Shown: piece by piece, positions 40,801 through 49,348 of the stretch
Layout: every line of letters starts with the position of its first letter
Position numbering within the stretch: the stretch's first letter is position 1
Assembly: GCA_964035575.1 (NCBI GenBank)
Contig: OZ037923.1
Span: 1,116,001-1,180,000, forward strand
Length of the DNA: 64,000 nucleotides
Reading direction: 5' to 3'
Origin: Rhynchopus sp. YZ270_cl-10
Lineage: Eukaryota > Euglenozoa > Diplonemea > Diplonemida > Diplonemidae
Made by a program: the position numbers and the translations under genes
Notes under the pieces: generated by a model
What the model saw: only the letters and a program-made list of their open reading frames with translations
Databases searched by the model: none
What the model was told of the DNA's origin: nothing

Positions 40801-43800
40801 GCGGGGTGGAGCTACGCGTCTGGGGGTGCTGTGGCGGGGCTGCCGTTCCCGATCCAGACGGTGGTGCGGACGACGAGCGGGGCGCGTGCGTGGTCGTTCA
40901 CAAAGGACATCCTGGTGCGTGTGGCAAAGCGGAGCTGGACCGGATGCAACGACGGAGGCACGCTGAAGGTGTACGACCTGGCAGGTTCGCTTGCGAGTGA
41001 GACGACGCGCCTGGTGGAGGGGACCGTGAAGACGACGACGTGGGTTGAGTCTGCGACGGCCGCCGTGTCGACACGCGGGGGTGTGGCGGTGCCGTGGAGC
41101 GTGCTGTCGACGGAGTGCGAGGCGTGCACGCTGCAGCTCGACCTGTGCTACGGGGGGAAGACTGCGGCGACGTGTCTGGACGGGCTTGGTGTGGGGTCGA
41201 CGGACCCATCGGACGCACTCCCGATCTTTGCGGATCGGAGCAAGCTGTCGAAGCCGTTCTCGGTCAAGGCGCCGCGCATGGACGTCATGGAGGTGTACGA
41301 CCAGACGCTGCCGGACTCGACGTCGGCGATCCGTGTGGGCGACATGTTTGCCGTCAAGGTGGAGAACGTGCAGCGCTTTGCCGGGGTGTGGGCCATGAAC
41401 GAGCCTTCCACCTCGGGGTGGACGCGCGAGGTGTGGGTGCGGTCTGTGTGGATGGGTGAGAGCGGGGCGACACTGGCACAGATGCGCTACGGAAATGGCG
41501 GGTTCGTGCACGACGGTGCTGCGCGTGCTGCGGCTGCTGGGGGGTCTGCGCCGCCGTCGGGCTGCAACGCAGCAGTGTCGGCAGCGGAGTTTGCGGCCGC
41601 TGCGGACCGTGTGACGCTGTCGGGGGCGTCGAGCGGGAGTCTGAACTTCTTCTTCGCACGTCCGTGCGGACGTTGCCAGGTGTGGCTTGACTACAGGCTG
41701 ACGCCACCAGCAGCGCTGGTCGGACGTCACATGGCTGTGCGCAGCTCGTTCCCACTGCGGGCGTACACGGCGGCAGTGGCGGTGCCGGGATCAGCGCTTG
41801 TGTACACGGTGCAGACATGCGGGATGGCGTGGCTGCTCGGGGGCGTGCCGCTGACGGCCGTGCGCAGGCGCAAGCCGTTCTCTGTGGGCGCGGTGCGTGT
41901 GGACGCGCACAACATCCCTGCGTGGGAGGGGACAACGTCGGCAGCGTTTGCGCGCCAGGGTGGGGCCGGGAACGGTGCTGGTGTGGCGGCGGTTGTGACC
42001 TCGCCTGTGTCGAGCCCTGGGGGCAGCAGCGTGAACGCTGTGGGCGGGAGTGCGACGGTGCGTGCCTTCTTCCTGCGTGCCTGCTACCAGTGCAGCGTGT
42101 CCTTTGCCGGGAAGGCGTCGCCGCTGACGGTGCTGACGGACGCGACACAGATCATTGCGGTGCCGGCGTTCCACTACGAGAAGTACATGCTGCGCAAGAT
42201 GACGGCTGCGGGGGCGAAGGCGTCGTGGATGTTCGACGTGTACGCTGCGGACGACCTTGGGGACAGGGCGTACGCTGTGGGTGGGCCGCCGACGGAGTAC
42301 GCGCTGCAGCGCATGTACCAGACACGTGCGGCGAACCACCGTGCGGCGGCGTCGATGTCTGCGTCCGGGAAGCTGCCGTCGGACCCGACCGCGCTACTGA
42401 ACGGGAGTGCGGTGACGGTGACGTACGGGAGCACAAGCGGGCTGCGCCTGACGGAGGGTACGAAGGTGTACAACGGGATCCCGATGCCTGTGGTCGAGAA
42501 GACGACGCCCGTCGGGGCTGCCGGGCAGGCGACTGTCGAGGTGTCCAAGGCGGCGATGCAGCTGTCGCTGTCGTTTGTGGTGACGGGTGCGGCCGGGGTG
42601 CCGACAGGGTTCTTCGGGGAGAAGAAGGCGCCGATGGTGCACTTCTCTGTGGAGGCGGGGGCGATGGCGGTGGACACCCTCCCGTCGGCGTCGTCGTCGT
42701 CGCGCTCGTCGGCAGGCGGGGCTGCGTGCACGGCGGACCGCGTTGTGGGTGAGGGCTACTGCACGTTCAACGCGTACGCAATTGGGCAGGCGCCGGGGGC
42801 ACAGACTGCGTCGGACAAGTGGTACGTGTCGGCTGTGCGCGGTGTATCGACGGCAACGGTGACGTGCGGCTCGTGCGGGACGGCGTGGGTGTCGCCGAAC
42901 GCGACCTACATGGGCGGTGTGGCGACCTTCAAGCTTGGGCTGACCGGGCTCACGGCAGGGACGACGGCTGCGTGCTCATGCGACGTGGTGGTGACGTCGC
43001 CTGCATCGCTTGTGAACGGGACGAGCCAGACCTTCAAGGTTGCGTACACGGACACGTCGCTTGCGGACTGGAAGTGGGCGTCGTCGCAGACGCTCGAAGT
43101 ACCAGCCACGACAACAGGCAAGGCGTACAGTGTGTACAACCGCACCGTGCACGTCGGGCTTGCTGCATGGGACACGACTGGGAAGTTCCGCGGGATTGGC
43201 GGCGTGTCCTGGGCGGCGGGTGCGTCTGTGACAGCAGTGCCGACGGAGATGGTGCCCGAGGGGTGCTTCGCGTGTGCGAGTGGGACAACAACGTGTGCGA
43301 TTGCGAACACGAAGGACCCGAAGACTGGGGCTGCCGGCACTGGCGACGCGATTGAGATTGCAGGTGTGTTTGCGGCTGTCGGGACGTGCCAGCTCAAGGC
43401 GGGTGCCTTCACCGGGTTCCCGACAGGGACCACAGCGCCGACGACGGCAGTGACGTTCACGGTCGAGGCGCCGGTCGGGCTGATGATTGCGGGTGCGCCG
43501 AACGAGGGGAGCGTGCTGTCGCGACCGAACTTCACTCGCCTGTGGGGACGCACGCTCTCGGGTGCGCCTGCGGCAGTGACCGGGGTTGGGAGCAGCCTGT
43601 CGTTCCAGGTGGTGGACGCGAAGGGGATGCCTGTTGTGGGGGACAACCACATGCAGTTCACGCTGACCGGGACGCAGAAGTCGAACACGTCGACCACGAC
43701 GGTGACGTGGACGGGCGTCGCACGCCGCGGTGTGGGCACGTTCCAGATCCGGTCGAACCAGACGACGCGCACGACTGCGTGTGAGGCCTGGCGGCCGCAG

Positions 43801-46026
43801 ATTGCTGCAGACCACGAGGCGACAGCACAGCAGGTGGCTGTATCGGGGATGCCGGCGTGCGAGCACGTGCCGTGGTTCTTCACCGTGCAGGCTGTGGCGC
43901 CGATGACAACGTCGGGCCCGACGCCGTTTGCCGCGATTGCGGATGTGGGCCCGCTGCACTTTGTGAGGCGTGCTGTGCGTCTTGCAGCGTTTGCGCGCAT
44001 CGGTGTGCCGTGTGTGCCTCCGATGGACATGACGGGTGTGAACAGCTCGAACGCGAACAGCAACAGCACAAACAGCTCGAAGGTGTGGAAGCCGATGAAG
44101 CCGATCTGCCCCACACCGCCGGCAGGACTGCCCACGGCCCACCTGATGCTTGTGAAGCAGGTGATGAAGGGATGGGTGCCGCTCGGCCTTGGCGGGATGG
44201 GGGCAAAGAACGGGCGGGACAGCCACATGGGCCGGCCGTGGAGCAAGCCGCACCCTGCGACGTGGGGCCGCGGCTACAACTTCACAATGAAGGTGGTGGC
44301 ACTTGGGCTGGACGGGATCCAGGTGAAGCACCCCGAGGACAAGGGGAGTGCGGCACCCGTGCAGCTGCGCCCGCTGGCCGTGCCGTGCAGTAACGTGGAC
44401 AAGTCGAAGTCAGGGAAGTGGGTGCTTGACACGTGCGTGGACGGGAAGGGGACGTCGGGGGCGTGTGGCTGGGGGAAGAAGATTGCGTCGCTGCCAAAGT
44501 GCATGCCGAAGGAGTCGTCTGGGTGGAATGTGCCGGCGTTCTCGTTCAAGCTGAAGGGCGGGGAGGCGACCTTCAAGGACATCTCGTACGGGAAGATGGC
44601 GGGGTGGAAGCAGTCTGGGCTGACGCGGTTCTACCTGTCGACAACGCAGCTGAACTACAAGTACGGGAAGGGGGACGTGAGCACGAACCCTGCGGCCACG
44701 TTTGCGAAGCCCGACGACACCTTCCTGTTTGAGGTCAACATGCAGGATGCGGCGGCACTGCGCCCGGGCGGGAACCACTGGATGTGCTCTGGGACGGCGT
44801 GCAAGTCGACGACGTACTACCCCGAGCCTGGTAAGCCGTTTGCGCTGATGCTGAGTGTGGTGGACGTGATGGGGGACGCAGTGCGCTCGGACTCGAACTC
44901 GAGTGTCAAGGTGAGCGGGGTGTGCCTCGACAAGGTGCACAACTCGTACTTTGCGCATGCGAAGCCGAATGCGCTGGACTTCATCAACAAGCCGACGTAC
45001 TCGTTCCAGGGTGGGTGGACGCAGCTGACACAGCTGTACGTGACGGAGCCGTGTGCACAGATGCAGCTCACCGTTGTGTGCACAAGCGGGGCGTCGGACC
45101 AGATGAAGCTGTGCACCGGGAACATGGTGACGCTGGAGTTCCCGGTCGACTACCCTGCGTCGTCAGGCAACGTGACACGCGCACCGACGCCGCCGCCGGA
45201 GGTGATCACGCTGTCCGGGCTGTCGCTTGCGGCGTTCGACACTGAGGCGCTGGCGATGCCGTTTGTGAACAACGTGCGCAAGGGGGACGCCGAGATCCAG
45301 ATGCTGAAGCTGCTGAAGAAGGGGAACCCCGTCATCAAGGCAGCCTTCCTGAAGTGGGTGTGTGCGAAGCTTGGCGGCGGCGGCATCACCGCTGCTGACA
45401 AGATCTCGGGCAGGTGCGTCGACAAGACGATCACAGCTGCGCCGCCGACACTCCCGCCAACAGCGGCACCGTGCAACATAACGGCAGACCCGAACTGCAC
45501 CGGCATTGCGACTGTTGCGGGTGGGGCAGGCGCGGCTGCGTACCGCTCCTTCTTTGCGCTTGCGACCACAGTCGACGTTGTCACGGAGTTTGAGATTGAG
45601 ACGGCTGTCACGGTCGACGCGGCTGCAGTCTCCACTGCAGTCAAGGACGCCATTGTTGCCGACTTGGCCGACCCGAACAGTATCCTGAAGCAGTCGCCCA
45701 CACCGGGCGTCACCTCCCCCTTCGCCACTGCGTCCACATCGAACATGCAGGTTGGTGTGGCGAACACACCCGTGCCGCCACCCCCACCAACACCTGCACC
45801 GCAAACAAACGTCCCACCCACAACATCGCAGCCCACAAGCATGTCGCCACCAACACCGCAGCCACCGGTTGTGCCAACTGCACCCCCCACAGCCGCACCA
45901 CCAACAAGCGTCCCGCCAGTCACCTTCGACCCCAACATTATCCCCATCCCTACTTCGGGCGGTGTCTTGGTGCCCACCCTGTGGGTCACACTGTGTGTGG
46001 CTGTGCTGGCGCTGTTTGCACTGTAG
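31810..46026 (+). CDS. Giant Ser-rich secreted surface protein, probably GPI-anchored
   Basis: 4,738 residues from the ATG at 31,810. A longer reading from an upstream GTG would bury the signal peptide (GPSALVGVALLGVALVGHVG). Residues 35-145 are Ser/Lys-rich low-complexity repeats (SKSKSASVSLSLPTG type). The bulk repeats a Cys-containing beta module of about 150-250 residues recognisable by (L/I)(K/R)(I/L)V...G.PC, a Tyr-x-(I/V)-C-(Y/H) strand and a Trp-Val/Met-x-(V/L) strand (for example IVKQGDPC ... YDICYSS, LVQAGKPC ... YIVCHRN). A Pro/Thr stalk (about 4,650-4,710) leads to a terminal hydrophobic stretch after SGG with no cytoplasmic tail, which fits a GPI signal. Third positions are almost all G/C (CTG, GTG, ACG, TCG). 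One open frame, no introns. I do not recognise the family; cell-surface coat or adhesion is an inference. Confidence 0.88.
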   Translation: MGRTGPSALVGVALLGVALVGHVGEAANTKTVTYTMSKSKSRSLSTSKSASVSLSLPTGSMSYSLPSGTASSSLSLPTGSMSFSLPSGTASFSGSLSKSKSASVSLSLPTGTASASGSLSKSLSLSTSLTQSLSKTVSLTHSLGSYNNYTMGMYHGATLREGDEFRVRVQTVLQTPDGTKRVEYALNSTAAAQFDVRMYTWDSTKDIRCEYTSATPLAQTTEYGMSMADSAAGDRFVSSAHATFVAPPSTTTFVVCFKHVLDSRLFDKETQAEFGQWKMLVLGNGEYKFTPQAAKLWYYLPDATLGQYAVVQLLSAQANFNFTYAPSGCATAEFKCADGDNLKIVKQGDPCTYEYQTFGLPYYGTNYVDAAGTWQGEGTRGLLEGATAGGVGVFGTPYANPLVDSWSSSGTYYAQNSTVTPMWSEAMVYVRLPQTAAKYDICYSSRQERAEVSNLNSTNATAPVWRKLYRCTSPSACASNSANLYFTAVVEPVGWSMVDMTPGTWGEIVFDDSGAGALNNLPASSTVAVSAPQASGADPMVMTTSANYWAPSGGDYFRIVAAASLAEAQTDGRAHPWPTAAKTGSQPLAGCWSRALDTASSSSQGGFVEEETPYPIGSRNLVGDPTASGAADATGGVAVTVSTLYVPATRYSQWYVCYRKTCTYSGATCTKNSGMRVLPFHKGGTGSLPVRWTHLNDSYLPGTTSTAAHPLVPDYIVNQDAAGAPAYPAWATWYMNDTRTGTWGPLVVETVNATAPMGVDTRAWNFGRTYATGDRVGQTVGSVLRLVQAGKPCDYASFRPIPSVGAENKDGGMVECNNAGAETDKTACAGSMSDVAASSNAAYYITVPDITNYIVCHRNRFFNWVALSPSGTTGAWNDKTKPMPDSVLERGAWVSPASYFTPTTSALTSLSLSAVEMRAGMEALFLVTDATVSLQVGPRKACAGGCPASGDVLRLVAADKNCDINPYNWNMGKLADAHLSLICNVTGAGSIAQSGLYYDSASVRACALAGPTQTMCQNATCNSTEPHLAELAAKTPDIYDDIVPHDHTYTGGYATVAAVVVMPPHITTSNGPNFYKVCYKQAGMDNWAVFNETWEVKPAPAMKVSPARISEVLLGGELKRFRVQLTTGTLAVTDNNGTITADFSLYAKLVPFSTMEQNRYCQNQAGSSEGEIYSAATSKFNLLTDGANNTVDFYLTVPHTPGNYSLCVQLRQSSEDWMSWWRPGSADANAYDYKVIDNGVRWYVTPGNQPTNQGLSKVQFLRCAPTVNHTCSPAVSQDVFDTNPGKDAAKIVAVGSACHDGSTNLTQWGTSVHVWTEPGATASALGMTDLGPADGPSDVAELRTVLPAATNDARTQYKVCIRTVFLQGGLGGTALKARWVEVQEAQGLSGQHLVQAATGRAGFRTEMGLVKSWTLNAALRPAVSLYSSEAKADATALAGVSTQYVADVTAATATATDGFVFNTYSSTASNTELQAQNIFKLVMSKTPVGRLPKDPSTEATWGTLSNWAGSGVGVDCMSPAAVSNVGTCTDNDTTSGTPFCPYLASTTSGTSIGAYFHIPLNPGSYQVCYKVNHTSLTVANPWLRLASSSEGDYLLHSHPAFLEMIVGSAQANMSVFDLRTMESTWDTTGEQVSVSSWCGTSSGVNCTALNGASGFTTDLVTIANDTQVCPTPSTVAGSATGAPEWFQLVRTTNASAMVADTWGTTTASVFALPPALYPATSGQYKICVFKAGEATATAMGNASAKQVTKKGVVYQLYNRGLKKYGGGSGYWRDSNIPPSQLTVTSTLAFNSSLRFMQFTTATTLETLYGASAVSAASVTDATTGMVSRTPLLTSGAVVVYDVQVATKDKLPVPFGSFPLVVKRCAQATAFAGLECVAASQVDPTVSPGPFTVWAIGGACKQANATQYGWERNGLRQFTQSGQVRLSLQYRSACPAGEFGCGVRFEATTQSGVQLLSPAQWVNVAAKAPNGVALDGNEPNTAFKGTAMKTTGCATTGVTTCYLKKCVHGLPCTLSLQARRDGPSEFAANGTVQVLYAQDDYGANYSASAAPPQVATALGSTVGSQPLLPAEVWGLGGTASYTFTPKLKDGALASATVYLNVTYQGVTTGGAVHLSWTRFVVEVSRAVLAAVDPVRVDPWDVAGGLAATRSPSPAFIGTMTAATASVAGSITAVSGSYLEALVPYQLTYVPRDASLKALPKVWGALSGWKVTATVGTATTDNMVLYSRYPDETFVTAPQILSKAALMETIGNAFSFAFVFRVYVVDNACSRFSSAGGCTLVFTFSDGTNTVKANVVTPVRVPASTVEVTPAAASGTVREGISVAVRPGSYIAAPSTGAQTFVYDDFHYGEVFALLDGPGPTDGASNRDKLRMTPDATNWVAGQCAYSSPSGKGCLVEKYPTKTLAAAASVAGATGSWGAQWTMRPHVPCNRCAFTFHTTWGAGPDSSEYAADGTQRGTTTLTWTEEAVTLECSSAAVQITTGAVMSDEFALTVSAGVTGMTGTNAVYPRWWVMTNSNTSVTPAGVYPLYKVGETKTAWWSQMGARANMGTAVANFSRLYFDNTTVPALGATADVKVVFSAVGIRYASGAQAAAGSRPTGTSAYTCTSAVTLSQREAAVAAAVTTTTSIQLVSVGGGVTSLCASSASGVCTEYTATVSEFGAGITVDVKFVNTSSTGTVVDDTSSRNVTVAQAGGAGSSPSGAPAWTYGTEVWTSGTIVLDSAYNPSSLETIGTNTYTYGNLTVVATRTQPDAAVLAVAPQGAGSVTLKYSGTGAPARKAMFKVCEAAWDGSAEVMSTVANRCVTISLWITPTTQTRATVYAVEPASQSFVHGTTSACGAATTATFTVASYFTVGTSTTLRYWAYDSQLGYTLTAGTQYLLESGATTAAASLMKNNSVTRGAAITHTVATTGLKVSFTFYGRDKVTTNTTASVAGAVQSDVGGTITAVATTAQYMWVSATETLSKWEVNTTVSVDDECPTKRRLQTSTSNYRTYGTGVPGAGWSYASGGAVAGLPFPIQTVVRTTSGARAWSFTKDILVRVAKRSWTGCNDGGTLKVYDLAGSLASETTRLVEGTVKTTTWVESATAAVSTRGGVAVPWSVLSTECEACTLQLDLCYGGKTAATCLDGLGVGSTDPSDALPIFADRSKLSKPFSVKAPRMDVMEVYDQTLPDSTSAIRVGDMFAVKVENVQRFAGVWAMNEPSTSGWTREVWVRSVWMGESGATLAQMRYGNGGFVHDGAARAAAAGGSAPPSGCNAAVSAAEFAAAADRVTLSGASSGSLNFFFARPCGRCQVWLDYRLTPPAALVGRHMAVRSSFPLRAYTAAVAVPGSALVYTVQTCGMAWLLGGVPLTAVRRRKPFSVGAVRVDAHNIPAWEGTTSAAFARQGGAGNGAGVAAVVTSPVSSPGGSSVNAVGGSATVRAFFLRACYQCSVSFAGKASPLTVLTDATQIIAVPAFHYEKYMLRKMTAAGAKASWMFDVYAADDLGDRAYAVGGPPTEYALQRMYQTRAANHRAAASMSASGKLPSDPTALLNGSAVTVTYGSTSGLRLTEGTKVYNGIPMPVVEKTTPVGAAGQATVEVSKAAMQLSLSFVVTGAAGVPTGFFGEKKAPMVHFSVEAGAMAVDTLPSASSSSRSSAGGAACTADRVVGEGYCTFNAYAIGQAPGAQTASDKWYVSAVRGVSTATVTCGSCGTAWVSPNATYMGGVATFKLGLTGLTAGTTAACSCDVVVTSPASLVNGTSQTFKVAYTDTSLADWKWASSQTLEVPATTTGKAYSVYNRTVHVGLAAWDTTGKFRGIGGVSWAAGASVTAVPTEMVPEGCFACASGTTTCAIANTKDPKTGAAGTGDAIEIAGVFAAVGTCQLKAGAFTGFPTGTTAPTTAVTFTVEAPVGLMIAGAPNEGSVLSRPNFTRLWGRTLSGAPAAVTGVGSSLSFQVVDAKGMPVVGDNHMQFTLTGTQKSNTSTTTVTWTGVARRGVGTFQIRSNQTTRTTACEAWRPQIAADHEATAQQVAVSGMPACEHVPWFFTVQAVAPMTTSGPTPFAAIADVGPLHFVRRAVRLAAFARIGVPCVPPMDMTGVNSSNANSNSTNSSKVWKPMKPICPTPPAGLPTAHLMLVKQVMKGWVPLGLGGMGAKNGRDSHMGRPWSKPHPATWGRGYNFTMKVVALGLDGIQVKHPEDKGSAAPVQLRPLAVPCSNVDKSKSGKWVLDTCVDGKGTSGACGWGKKIASLPKCMPKESSGWNVPAFSFKLKGGEATFKDISYGKMAGWKQSGLTRFYLSTTQLNYKYGKGDVSTNPAATFAKPDDTFLFEVNMQDAAALRPGGNHWMCSGTACKSTTYYPEPGKPFALMLSVVDVMGDAVRSDSNSSVKVSGVCLDKVHNSYFAHAKPNALDFINKPTYSFQGGWTQLTQLYVTEPCAQMQLTVVCTSGASDQMKLCTGNMVTLEFPVDYPASSGNVTRAPTPPPEVITLSGLSLAAFDTEALAMPFVNNVRKGDAEIQMLKLLKKGNPVIKAAFLKWVCAKLGGGGITAADKISGRCVDKTITAAPPTLPPTAAPCNITADPNCTGIATVAGGAGAAAYRSFFALATTVDVVTEFEIETAVTVDAAAVSTAVKDAIVADLADPNSILKQSPTPGVTSPFATASTSNMQVGVANTPVPPPPPTPAPQTNVPPTTSQPTSMSPPTPQPPVVPTAPPTAAPPTSVPPVTFDPNIIPIPTSGGVLVPTLWVTLCVAVLALFAL
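31912..32240 (+). repeat. Ser-codon repeat region of the giant gene
   Basis: Imperfect repeats built on tcgctgtcgctgccgacggg; one 60-bp unit is clear (31,971 to 32,031). It encodes the SLSLPTGSMS(Y/F)SLPSG repeats. Confidence 0.85.
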
Positions 46027-46042
46027 AGAGACAATGGTTGGC

Positions 46043-46048
46043 AATAAA
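46043..46048 (+). promoter_or_regulatory. Possible polyadenylation signal of the giant gene
   Basis: AATAAA 17 nt after the stop codon. The hexamer is used in many eukaryotes; use in this organism is not shown. Confidence 0.3.
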
Positions 46049-46299
46049 ATCACAAAACAAAGACAGAGGTGAAATAATATAAACCCAAAACAAAAGAGAA
46101 ATATGAAAAAAGGAGCAGTGGGAAGGGAACAAGGAGAGATACAAAGTATAGCAAAGGTAAAGAAAACAAAAAGCAAAAGAAAAAAAAAAACAAAAGATCT
46201 TTTTAAAAACAAGTTTGTGTGTAGAACAATGCATGTAACCTGCCCCCACAGGTCTTATATAAAGTGAGAAACTGCAAAAAAGTGTGTGGCTTCTGCCAC

Positions 46300-46308
<9 letters not shown>

Positions 46309-46331
<23 letters not shown>
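46309..46331. repeat. CT microsatellite
   Basis: About 11 tandem CT dinucleotides in a pyrimidine-rich stretch. Confidence 0.9.
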
Positions 46332-46337
<6 letters not shown>

Positions 46338-48185
46338 TTCTCTTGTCCCGGTGTTCCTCCTCCTCCACATTTTTTATTTCTTAAAATTAAGGATGGGTCC
46401 ATCCCCAACCGACCCACTTTCCACTTCCACCCCTATTTGTTGTTCCTCCTCCTCTCCCTCCCTCCCCTCCATCTCTTCTTCCCTGCTTCTACGTACATGG
46501 TGTTGTTTTTGAGAAGGACACAAGTGTGCTGCTGTTGAGAAGTGTGTGTCTGCTTGCAGTCACCCCTCCCAACAGCACAAACCAAGTGTCCAGGTTGATT
46601 GAGGGTCTTCACTACACTGACTGTGCAAAAGCGTCGTTTGAGTGTGCTGTTGGGTCACACCAACACGCAACCAAATGCAACACATCACAATTTTTTTGTA
46701 TTTTTCTTTCGAAATTGCAGTCTTTTTTTGTATATTGTGCCTTTTGCGGATACGCGAGAAGTGGAAAAACGAATAAAAGAGCACAGGGGAGGGAGGACAA
46801 CGGGCGCAGCTGTGCTGTGCCAAGGTGTGTTCCTATGTGCGGCGTCCATCAAGGACAGCCACCCACATCCCACACCAGCAGCCTGCTGTGTCCCTTTGTC
46901 GTTCCTTTCTTCTGTGTTTGCTTTTTTGTTAGCGTGTGTGTGTCTGCAGATGGCGCCGATCTGACTGACTGTACATTCGACTGAGGGTGACAGAACAAGA
47001 CAACACGATGCGTGGCCACACCCATCCTAGTTGTTGTTTGCTGTGTGAGGGTATTTGTTGCGTTTCCAGAAGCTACGCTGGACATGTGTGCATGGGTATG
47101 GGTATGGGTGTGCCTCAGTCTCGAGCCAACACCACCCACGCACCACGAAGGCGTCAGCACGAAACGCTAGTTGAGAGAGCACCTGTATCAGCACACCAAC
47201 CCCTTTGCTGAGAAGCAGAAGGGCTTCTGTTGTGCAACGTCGCTGTGTGCTTTGTGAGGGTTATCTTCTGCATCTGTAGTGGCCAAAGCTTTGGGGTCGC
47301 CTCTGCCCCCTTTGCATGCAGCCATGCTTATAAGATGCGTCAAACATGTGTCCTTTTTGTGCATAAATGCTTTTTTCTCTTGGAGGTGCCGCACACCCCT
47401 TCCCAGTATTCTAGTTGTTGTTTCCCCTGCCCCTTTTACACCAAAATATAATATGTAACCCCAGATGCGGTGCCGTCCTCCCCAGTGGTCTTGTCTTTGC
47501 ATCAACAGCACGTTTGTTTTCGTTTTTGCTTTTTACAGTTTTGTGGCACGTTCTGTGCTGCAAGGTGCTGTTGTTGCTGTTTCCTATTGTTATCTCCCGT
47601 TCTTTGTTGTGAGTGTGCATACATCCCTTTAGGGCGTTTGTCTTCGCAACGTCGTTTTTTTTTGTTGCTGTTCTTCCTCTTTTCCTTTGTGAGGGTATTC
47701 ACGACACCACTCTTCAGGCGCTACAGGAACAGCCCATCCGTTTGCCGTGTGTGGGTTTGTCTGTTTTTTGTGCCGGATGTCGTACTTTTGCGCTTTTTTG
47801 TGCTGTTGTGTTGTGCTTTTATGCGAATATCTAAAAGGGAAAAAAGTAAAAAAAAGTCTAAAGGCAGGTCCTCTTCTTCTGATGAGACTGCAAATGCCAA
47901 AACAGAAAACAAACCTAAAACAGGTTGTTACAGAAAAGAAGCCATGTCGTAGAAGCCCTCCCATCCCATCCCCTCCCCTATCCCGCCTCAATACACAAAA
48001 ACAAAAAGTTGGATATAAAGTCGCAAAAAAAAAAAAGCAAAAGCATTTTATAATACAATTCATTTCTTCCCTTCCGTGCCTCGTTATCTTCCCATACGCA
48101 TGACTAAACCTGCGGCACTACACCACATCGTCAACCCCACCTCACCACACAGATTCCCCCTGATTTTCTTCGTTTTCCGTCAACA

Positions 48186-48962
48186 ATGCTGTCGCGTCTG
48201 TCGCTCGTTGCAAGCATGGGGTTCGTGGCCTCGGCACAGATCCCACCGCACACAGCAGGCTGTGCGGCGACGACGTGTCCCATGTACTACTCGTGTGTGG
48301 AGGACAGTGAGGGTGTGGCGTCGTGTGTGCCGCCACCGCCGCCGGCTGGTCCTTGCGCAGGTGTGCACTGTGCGCCGGGGACAGAGTGTGTTGCTATTGG
48401 GAGCCAGGCGTGGTGCAAGCCGCTGCCGGTTGGATGTGCTGCGACGCAGTGCAGGTATGGGACGACGTGCTATGAGATTGCCGGACATGCACTGTGCCTT
48501 CCGTCGTGGTGGTTCCCCTCACCGACGCCACCGTCGCCGCCAGTTGTTGGCTGCGACCAGTTGAAGTGCGTGAACTGCGAGAACGACCCCAAGACAGGGG
48601 AGGGTGTCTGCCTTCCGCCACCTATTGGATGTGGGAGTCTGGAATGTGCGCACTGCGTCGAAGATGCCAAGGGCAATGGGAAGTGCGTGCCTCCTCCTAC
48701 CCTGCCCACGAACCCGTGCGACCTTCTGAAGTGCGTGCAGTGTGAGGTGCAGGCAGACGGAACTGCAAAGTGTGTGTCTCCGGATGCGTTCCCACCGACA
48801 CCTATTGTTGGCTGTGAGGCGATGACCTGCCTTGTTGGGACAACATGCACAAACGACGCGACTGGCCAGGGTCACTGCTCCAACCCATGTGACCTTCTGA
48901 AGTGCGTGCAGTGTGAGCTGCAGGCAGACGGAACTGCGAAATGTGTGTCTCCGTACGCTTGA
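48186..48962 (+). CDS. Small Cys-rich secreted protein with two repeat types
   Basis: 258 residues. A signal peptide of about 17 residues (MLSRLSLVASMGFVASA) starts at the ATG at 48,186 in a caaca context. Three modules of the pattern C-x4-C-x5-C-x9-C (GCAATTC, PCAGVHC, GCAATQC) follow, resembling follistatin-type or trypsin-inhibitor-like Cys spacing. After a Pro-rich linker there are four shorter modules of the type C-x4-C-x2-C-x9-C (CDQLKCVNC, CGSLECAHC, CDLLKCVQC twice) and one more long-type module (CEAMTCLVGTTC). The two CDLLKCVQC modules (48,715-48,780 and 48,889-48,955) are almost identical in DNA. There is no TM or GPI tail, so it is probably secreted. Function unknown; the architecture hints at an extracellular matrix or inhibitor role (inference). 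Confidence 0.85.
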   Translation: MLSRLSLVASMGFVASAQIPPHTAGCAATTCPMYYSCVEDSEGVASCVPPPPPAGPCAGVHCAPGTECVAIGSQAWCKPLPVGCAATQCRYGTTCYEIAGHALCLPSWWFPSPTPPSPPVVGCDQLKCVNCENDPKTGEGVCLPPPIGCGSLECAHCVEDAKGNGKCVPPPTLPTNPCDLLKCVQCEVQADGTAKCVSPDAFPPTPIVGCEAMTCLVGTTCTNDATGQGHCSNPCDLLKCVQCELQADGTAKCVSPYA

Positions 48963-49348
48963 AGGCAGTGGTAGTGTAGCTACCCGTTGCGCCTGATCTT
49001 TTTATTTCGGCTGTGTGCGATCTGAGACAGAAGGCTTGTGCACAAACCTGGTATATTCGGGAGCATTTTATGTTCACTGAATAGTCCGAAGTGCTTTGCC
49101 CTGTCTGTCTCTGATGTGCTGTGTCTCTTTGTGAAGCTATTCTTGTTCTTCTTTTGCGCTTTGCCTTTTGTTGTTTTTTCTTAGTTTTTGTCGTTTCCCA
49201 GTGTGCAAGCACTCTGTGCTTGGGAAAATTATAACAAGCTCTGTGCCGCGAGGGTCATCTTGAGAAAAGCAAAACGCGTATTCTTTTGTGTTCTTTTTAT
49301 ACTTCACTCGTCAATATCCCACATCCATACACAGATATTACTACTAAA
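48963..49348. other. Intergenic spacer
   Basis: T-rich 386-bp spacer. Near 49,246 there is gagggtcatcttgag, like the 3' half of the recurrent stem-loop, without a clear 5' half. Confidence 0.4.

Larger units (their letters stand above)
46027..48185. other. 2.2-kb intergenic region
   Basis: No gene supported. It has an AATAAA 17 nt after the stop (46,043-46,048), a CT microsatellite (about 46,309-46,331), T- and C-rich stretches and short chance ORFs. A hairpin agaagc-agaag-ggcttct near 47,212-47,229 resembles the inner part of the recurrent stem-loop family but lacks its flanks. Confidence 0.5.

Noticed and set aside
46526-46984. Short Cys-rich ORF in the 46-48 kb spacer
   Set aside because: Low-complexity T-rich sequence, no ATG-linked signal peptide I trust, no domain, overlaps equally long frames.
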